Below, piece by piece: positions 41,855 to 53,196 of a DNA stretch of 64,000 nt (positions are counted from its first letter, which is position 1; each line of letters starts with the position of its first letter). The notes under the pieces were generated by a model. The model made no database searches, was not told the DNA's origin, and worked only from the letters and a program-made list of their open reading frames with translations. The stretch is from Pochonia chlamydosporia 170 (taxonomy: Eukaryota; Ascomycota; Sordariomycetes; Hypocreales; Clavicipitaceae), in NCBI RefSeq assembly GCF_001653235.2, contig NC_035791.1, positions 868,001-932,000 of the forward strand. The letters are read 5' to 3'. The position numbers and the translations under genes are program-made.

Positions 41855-43696
41855 ATGGACCCAACCGCTGACGAGCACCGGCAATCGGTCGGTCGCACCA
41901 ACGTCGATGCATTCTTGGCGACCCTCTCGCCGTGGGATCTCCTCTACCTTCGCGACAAATTCCGCAACGGCAAAATCCCCATCGTCGGCCTAGCCGGACT
42001 ACCAGATTTGCCTGCCGAAATACTCTCTCTCATCGTCACACAGCTCGCGCTAGATGACATCGTGAGCTGCCGCCTCGTCAGCCGTGCTTGGCACTCATCA
42101 TGGACCCAAGGAGCTGTCATCACCGCTATCAGCCACTTCTTTTTCCCAGGTCTTGTCGAAAAGCACAAACAACTGAATGATAGCAAGTCGCCACAAGACC
42201 TTGTTCAGTTGTGTATGGCAAAATCTCTGCGCAGACGTCACGCCCGGCCCCTGCGCACATCGTTCATCTTTTGGATGGAGCGTGGTTGTCCAGTATTTAA
42301 ACCACGCGTGGAGCAGGAGAGACAGCGGCCAAACTGGCTTCGTAGATTTTACTATTCGATGGGGCCTCCTGTTTTCTACTATGAAGGCCGCCTGGTGTGG
42401 CAAGTAAGCGACGTTGACGTTGTCATTGACGACTTGCGCACATGCGAACGCCGTTACTGCAACCTGACGGAGATGCATCTCCGTGGCCAAAAGCTAGTGC
42501 TTCAAGGCATGTCGCGCGATATGCTTGTGTTTATTGTGAAGCAGGGACCGGCCGGGTTCAACTATAATACCATGTGAGTTCATACCGTCTCGTTCGTAGG
42601 GCAGCTTTGCTGATGGCTTTTAGACAAGTATGGCATGTTGGATTGGACGAATGGAGACGTGTTACTCTTCCAGGACCGTTTGTGAGATGTTTCGTCGAAG
42701 GAGAGCGAGCGGCTTTTGTCACAAGACAAGGCCTAGTGATAGCTTGGTCTTGGAAAGACGGAGCGTTTGAAGTAGATTTATCTGATGAAATGGGTAGGCC
42801 ACCCGAGGACTATGAGCGTGGTAGGGGTCTTCCTGGTGTGATATTACACCCGGATAAAGCAGATATATTATATGTCGCGTCGATATTTCGATCCAAACTG
42901 AAAAGCAAGTACCCCGATGCCCTTCTTAAGAGGGCTTCCATACTGACAATAAGGCTCAGGTACTGGCATCTTCTCGACTCCGCACTCACAACGACGACGC
43001 TTCTTAATGTCTGTCGTGAAATACGAGAGCGGCAACCCCGTCAAGAAGTTTCAACAACTTATCAATGACGATTCACTGAGCAACACACACCACGACTCCA
43101 TATACATCCCATTTAGAATCACACTACTATGCTCCAAGATGGGTCCAAATGGACTCTACAATCTTGGCAAACTCCTCACAGCGAGCTACGACGTCGACTC
43201 TCCACGGGTCGTAGAACTTGCGGCGGCAGGGTTTAACATATACAAAGAATCATTCATTCAGCGAAAGTTCATAAAGTCCATTGGCAATGGCGTAATCGAC
43301 CGGCCTCAGTTCCATTTTGAACCGTCGGTATGGGGTTTATGCGACCACGAGGAACTCCTCACCACTTGGTCGGAGGGACATGCTTCAACCCCACGATGGG
43401 TATCTCTGGATTCCGCAGATCGACGACTGGATGGTGCGACATCGGCAGCGGATGACGTTTCATTGTATCTTAAAGAGTTGAACAAGTGTGTGCCTGTCTC
43501 TGAACCGTGTCGGATTTATGGAGATGATGACTTCCAGGTACACGTCACAACGCATGGGATTTTAGTTTGGTCATTTACAGAGGAAACGCGGTTGCCTGCC
43601 ATGGATGGTCCGTCAGAGTTAGATGACGTGGGAGGTGACCCATCATGGTTGGATGAGCCTGTTTTGGCGGTGGATTTGAGGCCATTTGCAGGGTAA
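41855..43696 (+). CDS. F-box protein
   Basis: Probable substrate receptor of an SCF ubiquitin ligase. Three exons, 41855-42573, 42624-42959 and 43030-43696 (introns 50 and 70 bp), join in frame to 573 residues. The F-box lies at about residues 48-85: LPDLPAEILSLIVTQLALDD then IVSCRLVSRAWHSSW. The remainder has no recognised repeat; it includes VWHVGLDEWRRVTLPGPFVR and VILHPDKADILYV, which resemble the beta-rich C-terminal parts of many fungal F-box proteins. The second intron (GTACTG...CGAGAG) is inferred because the frame changes there and this splice restores it. A plain frameshift near 42960 would be the alternative, in which case the protein stops at 43068. Interaction partner unknown. 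Confidence 0.75.
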
Positions 43697-44509
43697 TGTG
43701 CGCTGGATGACCTTTGAGTGATTGTTCCATGTTGTATTCATTGAAGCAGCGAGGTGGAGTTCAAAGTCTCAGCGAACAAGGCCATGAAACTTATTCCCGC
43801 TTGCGAGGTTCGATTGTTGTCCCATGCTTAGTTGCAGAATCCGTGGTACAGTCAGTAACCACTTGGCGGTGGAAAAAGCCGCACTCGTTTCTTCTTTTCA
43901 CACGTGTGTCAAATAGTTGCCGAGCGAATTGAAGGTCCTCGCTTTCAGCAACATCAATAAGGCTCTATCCGTGGGACGAGGCCCGTGATTTTGCTGGCAT
44001 GTCGATCAGATGTCGGTATGTTGGTTCAGGATTCACCAGATTTTACAGGTTCGTCTATAAGTTTCAGGTTCTCGGATACAGCATCGACCAGGTCCAATGG
44101 CTCCTCCATCTGTCGTCACAGCCGAGAACAATATGCCAGATCTCAGATCAGCAACCTGACGACAGTGGTGGCGATGTAGTGGCTCTTGGCTGGTCAAGTG
44201 CTGCGCCACCCCGCTGTGACGGGATGCAAATGAGAACATAGACGACAAATGGCCTCAAATGGATATAAAATAAACGGCAAGTAAACAATTCATTGCGGCA
44301 GGGGATTCCTTCTGGCAGTGCCCCTATGATGGCGCTGGGAGGTCCCCGCGGGTTCAAGTCCCAGTCTACATTCGCATCAGGAGGGGTAACTGGCGGAAGG
44401 ACTCGCTGACTAATCATTTCGGCGACTCAAAATGTTGGAAGCAGAGGATTTCATTCAACAGCACTACATGTACCTGCTGGAACGCACAGCACGGACACAA
44501 CCTTGACCA
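43697..44509. other. Intergenic
   Basis: Spacer between the F-box and methyltransferase genes. A GGTTCAAGTCC sequence near 44353 resembles a tRNA B box, but its T-stem has only three pairs. No gene seen. Confidence 0.45.
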
Positions 44510-45379
44510 ATGCGGCCGCTTTCATCAGAACAGGACGAAAATGCGACGCCCCCAGATAGGCTGATCAACAGCTCCGATGGACGAGCATATTGGGAAAATG
44601 TCAAAGGGGATGTCAATGGGATGCTCGGTGGCTTCTCATCCATCAGCAGAATTGATCTTCAAGGGTCACGCACCTTCTTGGCGAGATTCGGTATTGGTAC
44701 CAAGAATGATCGTCAAACACTCACCAACACACTTGAGGGAGGCGCAGGGTAAGTATGACAGCTGTTGGCTCCTCAATTCGTGTCCAGTAAAAGCTACAAG
44801 CTTCTGACTCGATCGGGCAGGATTGGGAGAGTCACAGAGGGCTTACTTATTCCCGTTTCTAAGAATGTCGACATAGTTGAGCCCATTTCAAAGTTTACAA
44901 GATCGCTGCAAGGGAAACAGGGAATCCGAAACATTTTCAACGTCGGGTTGGAAGATTGGCAACCCGACGGTGGTTGCGAATATGACCTCATCTGGGTGCA
45001 ATGGTGCCTTGGACACCTCACCGATGAGCAGATTGTGCGATTCTTGACGGTCAGCAAGGCAGTTTTGAAGCCTACCACCGGCTTGATTGTTGTGAAGGAG
45101 AATAATACAACTACCAATGGAGCCGACCATTTTGATGAGACAGATAGCAGCGTCACAAGGCAAGTTGTCCTACCAGGCCACGAATGATGGCCACGAGGCT
45201 TTTCGGAATGCACAGGCCTAACAGACAAATATAGGCAAGATAGCAGCTATCTCAGACTCTTTGAGGAGGCAGGTTTAGCTGTCGTCAGAACTGAGCTGCA
45301 GAGGGGGCTGCCGGAGCGTGGATCTCAACGGCTTCTCCCAGTAAAAATGTACGCTTTGCGCCCGAAAGATGGGCACTGA
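44510..45379 (+). CDS. Alpha-N-terminal protein methyltransferase (NTM1/Tae1 family)
   Basis: S-adenosylmethionine-dependent enzyme that methylates the alpha-amino group of proteins starting with X-Pro-Lys after Met removal, such as ribosomal proteins. Exons 44510-44748, 44821-45159 and 45235-45379 give 240 residues. Motifs in order: SSDGRAYWENVKGDVNGMLG at the N-terminus, SAM motif I LEGGAGIGRVT, VDIVEPISKF, then VQWCLGHLTDEQIVRFL, GLIVVKEN, and a C-terminus LFEEAGLAVVRTELQRGLP followed by PVKMYALRP. All match the family, which is usually 220-290 residues. The second intron begins with GC, not GT (AG|GCAAGT), a rare but accepted donor; the splice is needed to reach the conserved C-terminus and has a CCTAACA branch. 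This housekeeping gene marks the start of the more ordinary half of the window. Confidence 0.92.
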
Positions 45380-46175
45380 GAACTTGGCGTACGTTTTGAT
45401 CTGAACATGTATCTTGGTCATTGGCGGGAGCAAGATGTGTTTGGCGGCCTGCTTGCGCGCTAGATACACGAATGCGACAAGCTGCGTCTACTCCGGGATC
45501 AAATGGCCATGCAATGGAATAGAGGCAACATCCCAAGGAGGTGACGGCAACATGGAATTTATGATACAAAACGACGAGCAGGTCGAAATGCAACATCTCA
45601 GCTGAGGAACTTGCGTCTTTGGAAGCCCGCAAAGGTTTGTATCAGAATAACGCTCATCCCTGATAGAGCCCTCAAGCTGTCGTCTAGATAGCCACGGTTA
45701 TACGTATATAAAGCTCACAGCTGCAAAATCCGGTGATGCTTTTCGTGAGTGTAGAGCCAAGCAGCAGTGTCATACGTGACATGGGGATACTTCAACAGCC
45801 ATATAAAATAGTACGTGGCCTCAAGTACCTGCCGATATCGGGCTTCTCATTGGCTCAAAGCCCCCGCAAGTGACGCGATCACATTGCGCATCTTCCGAAA
45901 CGTGCCTGCTTTAGGTAGGTCGATAACGACCAATATTCCAAAGTTCCATCTGGTCCATGACTCCATGTCCATTCTCCATGTTCGTCCGCGGACTGGACCT
46001 TGTCATCCCGTCATTCATAATCGCCTTCCCATCCCATCCATCCTCGTCTCTTTACTCTTTGTGCTCACTTTCACTTGCTTCCAACCCGTTCGGCATGACC
46101 GTCTAGCATCCACGACGCACCGTTGACGTACTCAAGGCCGTCTAGCAAGCAGTTCGGCTGGCAGTCTCCGTGACG
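45380..46175. other. Intergenic / 5' leader of the Mch1-type gene
   Basis: Spacer with a TATA-like ACGTATATAAAGC at about 45711. The pyrimidine-rich last 200 bp resemble a fungal promoter and leader. No separate gene. Confidence 0.5.
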
Positions 46176-47966
46176 ATGCCCACATCCTCGTCTTCCGACG
46201 ATCGTACTCTCGTCACTCCAACCGACACGACGACCACCGCCCAAGTCATAGACAGTGAAGCGTCGTCGACGTTTAGCGCATACGATGACGACGAGAGCTT
46301 CGAGCAGGACTCGGCACAGCGCCGGCGCCTAATACGCCAGAAACAAGTCGTCCGCATCACATCTCTGGTATTCGCTACCCTGGCGGCTCTCTGCGCCGGT
46401 TCCATCGTCGTCTTTTCCCTGTACGCCCCGCGATTCCAGTCCCGTCTGCGATACACACAGTTTCAGGTCAATGGCGTTGCCATCGCCGGCTCTGTGGCCC
46501 TCTACCTGCCCATATCCATCATGGGATATGTGTGCGACCGTGTCGGGGTCGCACCGCTGTCGCTCTTGTCGGCCATCCTATTTGGTACGGGATATGGCAC
46601 CGCTGCTGCCATCTATCGAAAGCTCGATATCGAATACAATGTGCTAGGGAAGCCGCATGGTGTGGGCAACGAGTGGTCGTACCCAGCCATGATGTTTGCC
46701 TTTGTGTGTGTCGGCTCGGCAACCTGCGCGATGTACATTGCCTCAGTGTCAACCTGTGCAAAGAACTTTGGCAAGGGCAAGTACAGGGGATTGGCTCTGG
46801 CGATGCCCATTACAGGTTTTGGCTTGAGCGGCATGTGGTTGAGTCAATTCGGCAGTCGGTTCTTGTATGAAACGAAGCCCGACGGATCCAAAGGGGAGGT
46901 CGATGTATTCCGCTTCTTCGTCTTTTTGGCTGTTTTGCTCTTCATCATGGGTATCCTGGGCACGTTTTTGCTCCGTGTGGTGGATGAACAAGACCTCATT
47001 GAGGAAGCTATTGAGGAACTCGAAACAAGTGGTCTCCTGGATGGCAGCTCGTTGATTAGTCGCACACGATCGCGAGGATACGGATCGGCCGGTCCCATAG
47101 TAGACCAAGGAAATATGGAATCCAGCAGCTTGATAGATCCGTCCAAGGACGAAGACGCGCAATGGAAGAAGAACTGGGTGCTGAATGCAGAGACGCGGCA
47201 GTTCCTCAGCGACCACACCATGTGGCCGTTTGCCCTCGCCTTTCTACTCATGATTGGGCCGGCCGAAGCATTCATCAACAACCTTGGAACCGTCATCGGC
47301 ACATTGACACCTCCTTCAACGGAGGGCTTTGGCGAAACAACCTCGGCCGCTACCCACGTCTCGATTTTCGGCGTCACGAGCACCATTGCCCGACTATTGA
47401 TCGGCACTCTTACCGATCTGCTTGCTCCCGCTCCCGAAACACAACATATCCAACTGTCTTCTTCGTATCACAGCAGTCACCGATCGACTGCCCTCCAGCG
47501 CTTCAGCATCTCCCGTGTCGCATTCGTCCTCTTTTTCGCCGTTCTCATGTCTATCGGCTTCATATTTCTGGCCTCTGGCGCAGTTCAAAACCATGCTGAT
47601 CGCTTCTGGGTTGTTTCGGGTCTCGTGGGAGCGGGCTATGGTGCCATCTTCAGTTTGGCCCCTCTGATCGTCACCATTATCTGGGGCGTTGAGAACTTTG
47701 CCACCAACTTTGGCATAATCGCCATGTTGCCCGCTTTGGGATCAACATTCTGGGGCCTGATATACTCTGGAATCTACCAGGCAGGTGCCAAGGGGTCTTC
47801 GACATCGTCTGGCGGTGGCGATGACGACGACCTGTTTTGCTATGGGAAACACTGTTATGCCGCGACCTTTTGGGCAGAAGGAATTTGTGTCTGGGTGGCA
47901 TGCTTGTTGGTGTTGTTTGCCTGGAAGGGCAAGGGAGGCTGGAAGCAGAGAGGCATTGTTATCTGA
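46176..47966 (+). CDS. mch1: Probable transporter, Mch1-like (major facilitator, nodulin-like group)
   Basis: Twelve-helix transporter of the Mch1 group, probably in the vacuolar membrane by analogy with yeast; substrate unknown. Intronless, 596 residues from the ATG at 46176. The N-terminal tail is Ser/Thr/Asp-rich. Helix 1 reads TSLVFATLAALCAGSIVVFS and is followed by LRYTQFQVNGVAIAG, the family's Y-x-Q-x-x-V-N signature. Further marks: YLPISIMGYVCDRVG, MFAFVCVGSATCAMYIASVS, KGKYRGLALAMPITGFGLSG, a long acidic central loop between helices 6 and 7, then FALAFLLMIGPAEAFINNLG and GAGYGAIFSLAPLIVTIIWG. A glycine/aspartate-rich loop (SSGGGDDDD) precedes the last helix. Length and order match fungal Mch1 proteins. 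Confidence 0.88.
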   Translation: MPTSSSSDDRTLVTPTDTTTTAQVIDSEASSTFSAYDDDESFEQDSAQRRRLIRQKQVVRITSLVFATLAALCAGSIVVFSLYAPRFQSRLRYTQFQVNGVAIAGSVALYLPISIMGYVCDRVGVAPLSLLSAILFGTGYGTAAAIYRKLDIEYNVLGKPHGVGNEWSYPAMMFAFVCVGSATCAMYIASVSTCAKNFGKGKYRGLALAMPITGFGLSGMWLSQFGSRFLYETKPDGSKGEVDVFRFFVFLAVLLFIMGILGTFLLRVVDEQDLIEEAIEELETSGLLDGSSLISRTRSRGYGSAGPIVDQGNMESSSLIDPSKDEDAQWKKNWVLNAETRQFLSDHTMWPFALAFLLMIGPAEAFINNLGTVIGTLTPPSTEGFGETTSAATHVSIFGVTSTIARLLIGTLTDLLAPAPETQHIQLSSSYHSSHRSTALQRFSISRVAFVLFFAVLMSIGFIFLASGAVQNHADRFWVVSGLVGAGYGAIFSLAPLIVTIIWGVENFATNFGIIAMLPALGSTFWGLIYSGIYQAGAKGSSTSSGGGDDDDLFCYGKHCYAATFWAEGICVWVACLLVLFAWKGKGGWKQRGIVI

Positions 47967-49843
47967 GCATTGATTGGGAATCTTCTTCATAGACTGGCAA
48001 CATATTAGCATTTTGGGATATTTTACAGGGCATGCATGGCCTGCACACGCGGCGTCTAGACGGTGTTAAAGTCAATACTAGCATTTGTGTCTTGTCAATG
48101 GAGTCTTGCTTGGTGCCTGAGAAAGTAGAGGCTTGTGATTGGCTGACTGTGGATCGTCAAGTTGGCAGTTTCAATCGAATTACTAGGCGTAATTGTACGT
48201 ATTATTGACAGATACTCAGCATTGCCTACTGTAAATGCATATTAACACTATCCACGATGCGTCTAATTATATTTAATCCCCATAATCGGGTCATTTAGTA
48301 CTAAAACGAGTGTCCGAGTTGAAGAAAACGACTATTTGGAAATGAGATATATGTGTAGGGTAGGTAACCACGCCAACTTTGTCGACGTCATAGTGTATTG
48401 TAACAAATAACCGGGACAATGGCAGCTAGAAGTATTTATTTATGATGGTGTGGTTGATCAAGTGATAAAATCCTATCCATTCATTCCACAATGCCTGATC
48501 TTAGAAGGCTATGACAGGAATTGGGCACCCAAGACGTTGCATCGTGACACTGGGCCATATCACTCATTGCACAGTGACAGCGAATATGGACTACAGAGTT
48601 CTTGCGTCTAGATCTAAGGCCAATTGCTTACTCCGTACTTTAGAACATGTTACTAGCCTACAAGACTTGCACGGCCAAACAGCAGAACCTACCCTCCTCC
48701 ACGTGGAACGCGAACCAGCTCCTCCATCCCATCAACCAGCGACACCAACTACTTCCCCTTCTCAACCATACACATCCCCAACTCATTCCCCATACAATGA
48801 CACGCGTTTCTCACAGAATGAACGACGCCAGCAAGCACGAAGAACACATCACTCCTTGTCGATGTGACAACAGCTCCCCAGCAATTTACGCACCCCATCA
48901 TCCCCCCAAGAACTAAGTGACCTCACGGCGTGTGCGTTCAGGGGAAACAATTTCGCCCCAGCGCCCAAAAAAAGTCAACGCGATCTTGAACTTACGCGTC
49001 CCTGTAATGCGAATATCGTGGCGCGTGCAGGTCCCCGTCCCTGTGACGCCCGGTTTGTTGAGCATTGATGGGGGCTGATGCAAGGGCGATGCCAGGAAGC
49101 GTTGTGGCTTCGCGTGGCTTTTCATGTTTGTTTTTGCACAAAAATTAAGATTACAATATTGACGGGCTTAGCGAGGACATAATTTTGTTTTTTTGTTTGT
49201 CTTTGTGCTTGACAATGGACAATATAGGGCGGGTCTGGGGAAATTTATTTGTCGTATTGATTGGAGCCCGATAATCTGACACGACTGACCCACGGATACG
49301 CAGGATGTAGTTTTTGTCAACTGTTTCTCAAGTGTTACTGTACTGCACAGCATTGTAATGGGCTTGTTATTGACGGTGACTGTTGGTTTGCTGACTTGGT
49401 TGTCTGTGCCGACTAGCCTCGGTAGCAGACCTCGGTAGCAGAAACAATGGGAAGCGAAACCAGTAATTAATGACCCGTTACGGAGTAGTGGGCGTGTTGT
49501 CAGATTGTGAGTTTCCAATAACCCATGTATTTGTGCTGCGATGCCCATCGTGTTGGATTTTGGTGCATCAGCCCTACGGAGAGGTAAGCCTTTCGAAGCA
49601 GATTCTTGGCATACAAGCCCACGTTTCGAAACCCCATACCCAAATTAAGTACCAAGCGTATCAACCTGAATTCGATAACGTGGTTTTACATCAACGTTCC
49701 TGTTTTATATAAAACTCCTTTTGCCAAGCACACTTCTCTGCATCAATCCTACATGCATGCGAGCCGTCAACTTGTGAACCATTGCCCCGAGCGCGCAGAG
49801 AAATTGCAGTACACCTACTCTCGTAGCGAACAATAGTTGCAGC
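47967..49843. other. Intergenic
   Basis: 1.9 kb. The first part, about 48180-48320, is AT-rich. Open frames at 48511-48916 and 48913-49548 are short and without motifs. I see no RNA gene or mobile element. Confidence 0.45.
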
Positions 49844-50355
49844 ATGTCTTATCAGACGAAACCCGAGGGAGAATGGGAGCACGGCCTCTGTAGCTGGGGT
49901 GGCTGCGGCAACTGTCTCCTGAGTTGGTGCTTGCCGTGTGTCAGTAAGTTGAGTACAGGTAGAAAAACTGTTGAAACCTCAAAAATTGACGGAGTCGCCT
50001 TGAATAGTCTTTGGTAAAACATCCGGCCGTCTGGACCCCGAGTCTGAGAATAAGGAATGTCTCGTCTTTGGAGCAATCCATGTCATTACCGGTTGTGGCT
50101 GTCTGTAAGTTGTGCATCATGAGACAGGAAACGGCAGTTGTCCTCTGACCTGCGTGATTCAGGTACAACATGGTTAAGCGAGAGCAAATCCGAAAGCGAT
50201 ACAACATCAAGGGCAGCCTGTGCGGAGACTGCTGCACTAGTTACTGGTGCATGTGTTGTGCTCTCACTCAGCAGGAGAACGAGGTCAAGAGCCGCGAACC
50301 CGTGACTGGGGCATATCAAACTCAGCCGCCTATGATGGCGACCCGGCAGACCTGA
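49844..50355 (+). CDS. PLAC8-family cysteine-rich protein
   Basis: Small protein of the PLAC8 family (PF04749), related to plant cadmium-resistance/FW2.2 proteins and found throughout filamentous fungi; usually membrane-associated, linked to metal handling or cell size. Three exons, 49844-49943, 50008-50104 and 50163-50355, give 129 residues. Each splice restores a family motif: W-x-x-x-L-C-S-W-G-G-C-x-N-C-L-L-S-W with CLPCV; FGKTSGRLDPESENKECLVF; and YNMVKREQIRKRYNIKGSL before CGDCCTSYWCMCCALTQQENE. The Cys-rich CLPCV and CTSYWCMCCALTQ motifs are the family core. The C-terminus is a short Pro/Gln-rich tail. Too fragmented to be seen as one open frame. Confidence 0.93.
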
Positions 50356-51098
50356 GAGGCTTGCTCAGATGTATGTATGGCGTGATGTGAGAGTATGGCA
50401 TGGTTGCAGCCCTTTGGGGTATCACCAGCAGCAGCGTTCTTTGGCTTACGATATAGATTTTTCTTTGTTCTTTGGCATATATAGTTAGTTGTTGAGTGTC
50501 AAGCTACTACTAGAGTATCGTCGTGAAAGCGTCATAATACTCATATTTACACCATTGGATATGACAAGTCGGCTCTTTTTGCCTAAATTCAAAAGCCTCT
50601 CATGTTCAATGTTCACTCCACCAAACGGCATCCGCACCGGTTTCGGGACTTTCCGAACTGCCCTAGCACTTTGAAGGCTGTTCAAACGTTGAACGTCACG
50701 TCCCAACAGGTGGGTCTCTGCAGAAAGCAAACTCGACTATAACTCTGTTGGTGGTTGTTGTAGTATCGACTTAGATGAACTAGGCACTCGCCATGTTTGT
50801 ATCTTGGGGAAACACGGAGTAGCGACAGCCGAAGTGGTCGTTATTTGGCTTAATTAATGAGATTACATCAAGCCTTCATAATGCCTGCAGTAGCAATGCT
50901 ATTATTAATATGCTGGTCACCAAGCCCTGTTACGCCCTGGCGCAACAAACCGGGCTCATGGCATATTACCGAATCTAGCCACTTTCCGGCCACGGTCTGT
51001 GAAATGCCACCAGACGCGTGTCCTGAATCTCATACGGTGCACAAACGCTAGCTTGAAATGGATTTGGGGCCAACGTCGTTGAACAATGCAGCCGCAAG
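50356..51098. other. Intergenic between convergent PLAC8 and dehydrogenase genes
   Basis: Holds a 64-codon plus-strand frame, 50857-51051, with a hydrophobic N-terminus and a C-terminal Lys-Arg. I cannot support it as a gene from sequence alone. Nothing else recognised. Confidence 0.45.
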
Positions 51099-52273
51099 TT
51101 ACACAACCCTGATCACCACTTTCCCGACCTGCTTCCCTTGCCAGACGTATTCGACTGCCTCTTCAGCCTGTTCGAACTCCCAAACAGAGTCTAGAATGTC
51201 CTCAAACGTCATTTTTGTAGCGGAAACTGCACTCATCAGCCCATCCTGGTCGTCCTTGGAGCCGGCGTTGATGCCCCTGATATCAAGTTAGATCCCATTT
51301 CGCACACACCCGGCTGACAAAGTTGGAACCTACCTGACGTTTAATCTACGGTCAATGATGGTGGAAATAAAGTCCTCAAGATGTTCTGGCTTGCTACCGC
51401 CGAGATAGCCGACTTGGCTGACGATGCCGCCACGGCGCGTGCATAGCATGCTCTTCACCAGAGAACTGCTTCCTCCATTCTCAACAACAATATCCACCCC
51501 AACACCATTGGTGAGTCTCAAAACCTCCTCATGCCACTCTGGAGTTGTGCTGTAGTTGACCGTCTCAAGTTCAGGTTGCCCAAATTGCGTCTTCATCCTT
51601 TCGAGCTTCTCGTCACTCGACGACGTCAAAATCACCCTCAGCCCGGAGGCTCGAGCAAGCTTGATGGCAAAAGTTGAAACGCCACCCGTGCCTAAGAGGA
51701 TGGTCAGTGGCTGTATCATATGCAGCCATCTTGGGCACTTGCACATACGCATACACACGCACCTTGGATCAACACCGTTTGGCCGATGGCGGCACCCTTG
51801 AGGGCAGACCAGGCGGTTGTACCTGCGCAAGGGATGATACTCGCCTGCACCCAGTCTAGGTGTGCAGGCAGCCTCGTCACTTGGCTTTCGTCGAAAACGA
51901 GATGCGTCGCCAGGGTCCCATCCTCATTTGCTGCAAGCCAAGATCGCCCTGTCGACCGAGATGTGACATATGCCGAATCCGTGATTGGGGCGACGGCATC
52001 CCCAATCGACACGAGAGAGACCTTGTCGCCCACGGAGAGAACCTCGCCGGCGGCGTCGTTGCCAGGAACGCCGTTTGGTATCACGGGCCAGGGGTTGCCG
52101 CCATGTGCAATGTTGGCATCACGGTAGTTGAGAGAGACTGCGTGTACCTTGATCAAGACGGCGGTTGGGTGAAGAGGAAGGGGGAGGTCTTCGCTAAGGA
52201 GCTTGAGCTTGCGTGTCCCGGGAGTGTAGTCGTCGGTTCTGCGGAAGGCTTGCCGCGCGGTGACTTGGACCAT
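51099..52273 (-). CDS. Zinc-type alcohol dehydrogenase / quinone oxidoreductase (MDR superfamily)
   Basis: NAD(P)H-dependent oxidoreductase of the medium-chain family. Exons 52273-51763, 51691-51334 and 51276-51099 (introns 71 and 57 bp) give 348 residues. GroES-like half: VLIKVHAVSLNYRDANIAHG, PVIPNGVPGNDAAGEVLSVG, and PAHLDWVQASIIPCAGTTAW. Rossmann half: nucleotide-binding loop QGTGGVSTFAIKLARASG, then ILTSSSDEKLERMK, VDIVVENGG, and a C-terminus W-E-F-E-Q-A-E-E-A-V-E-Y then GKQVGKVVIRV, as in this subgroup. The structural-zinc cysteines are absent and so are most catalytic zinc ligands, so it is likely a zinc-independent member despite the common name. The ATG at 52273 fits the usual N-terminus; another at 52348 would add 25 residues. 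Substrate unknown. Confidence 0.9.
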
Positions 52274-53196
52274 TTGTTGTCCTCTCCACGTGTATACAGG
52301 GCTATGGAGTTGTCTTGATGGGTTGTTAGCCACGGACGCAATAATCATACGATGGAGAATATCAAAGTCGACGAATTTTCTTGTATAAACTGACTCTTTT
52401 GGAGTTGTGAGTAGTTGCCGTAGTGCTCATCATGACGTCTTGAGAGAACATGTTGTGGGGTTTGTTTGATTTGTCAGACTGAGATAACTAAGCATGCGCT
52501 TGTCAAAGGCAAAAGGTCGTGATAGTTAGACTCCCTCAACACAAGTGGTCTACATGTTCTCATCTGATCTGCATCCGCATCCGGGTAAATTCGCAAAGAA
52601 AGGATCTACCTTGGCACTCCGTACTCCGTAGTAAGCTGTCAGACGCATTTGGCACCCGATGTTGGCCGAGAACCCGTTCCGTTTGTGTAACAAAGGCTGA
52701 GCGACTGATGCACAGCCATGTGTCTTACATTGAGCCCACCGGTTCGACAATCGCTTGCAAGGCTCGTCATGACTCGTATGAACCAGGCTGAATAGAACAT
52801 GTTCCAATCATGTCTCACAATATACTTGAATGCTACTCTACTTTCTTTCAATAATATGATACATGCCTGCCCTGCCCGGGGATGTCATATGTCGTAGAAA
52901 CCTGACAGCGGTCCGGCCATGCTGGTAATTTTACTTTGGATACAGGACTGTCACTGAATAAAACATGTTGAATACCTACTGTAGTTGGTACAATATCTAC
53001 TATATTGCTTTAATTAGGCGCGGGCCGCTCGGTTGGGTTACTGTCAAGCTGAATGAGTCACCGTGCATCTCGGCTTGTAATGCACTCCGATCAATGCCAT
53101 TTGGTAAATACATCTACATCATCAGGACGCTGCATCACGCAATGCATGGAAAAATCACAACAAATTTTATTTAAATACAACACTATGTAAGCGACG
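52274..53196. other. Intergenic
   Basis: About 0.9 kb between two minus-strand genes, with promoter for the dehydrogenase. Short frames only; no repeat or RNA gene recognised. Confidence 0.45.

Noticed and set aside
42952..43030. Frameshift mutation in the F-box gene
   Set aside because: A 70-bp GT-AG intron at 42960-43029 restores the frame and gives a total length divisible by three, so splicing is the simpler reading.
44300..44390. Possible tRNA around GGTTCAAGTCC
   Set aside because: The T-stem has only three pairs and no matching acceptor stem or A box was found.
46519..47407. Antisense frames up to 187 codons across the Mch1-type gene
   Set aside because: Shadows of the real gene; no independent motif.
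48511..48916. Plus-strand frames rich in Pro, Ser, Thr and His
   Set aside because: Low-complexity composition and two overlapping open frames; no conserved motif.
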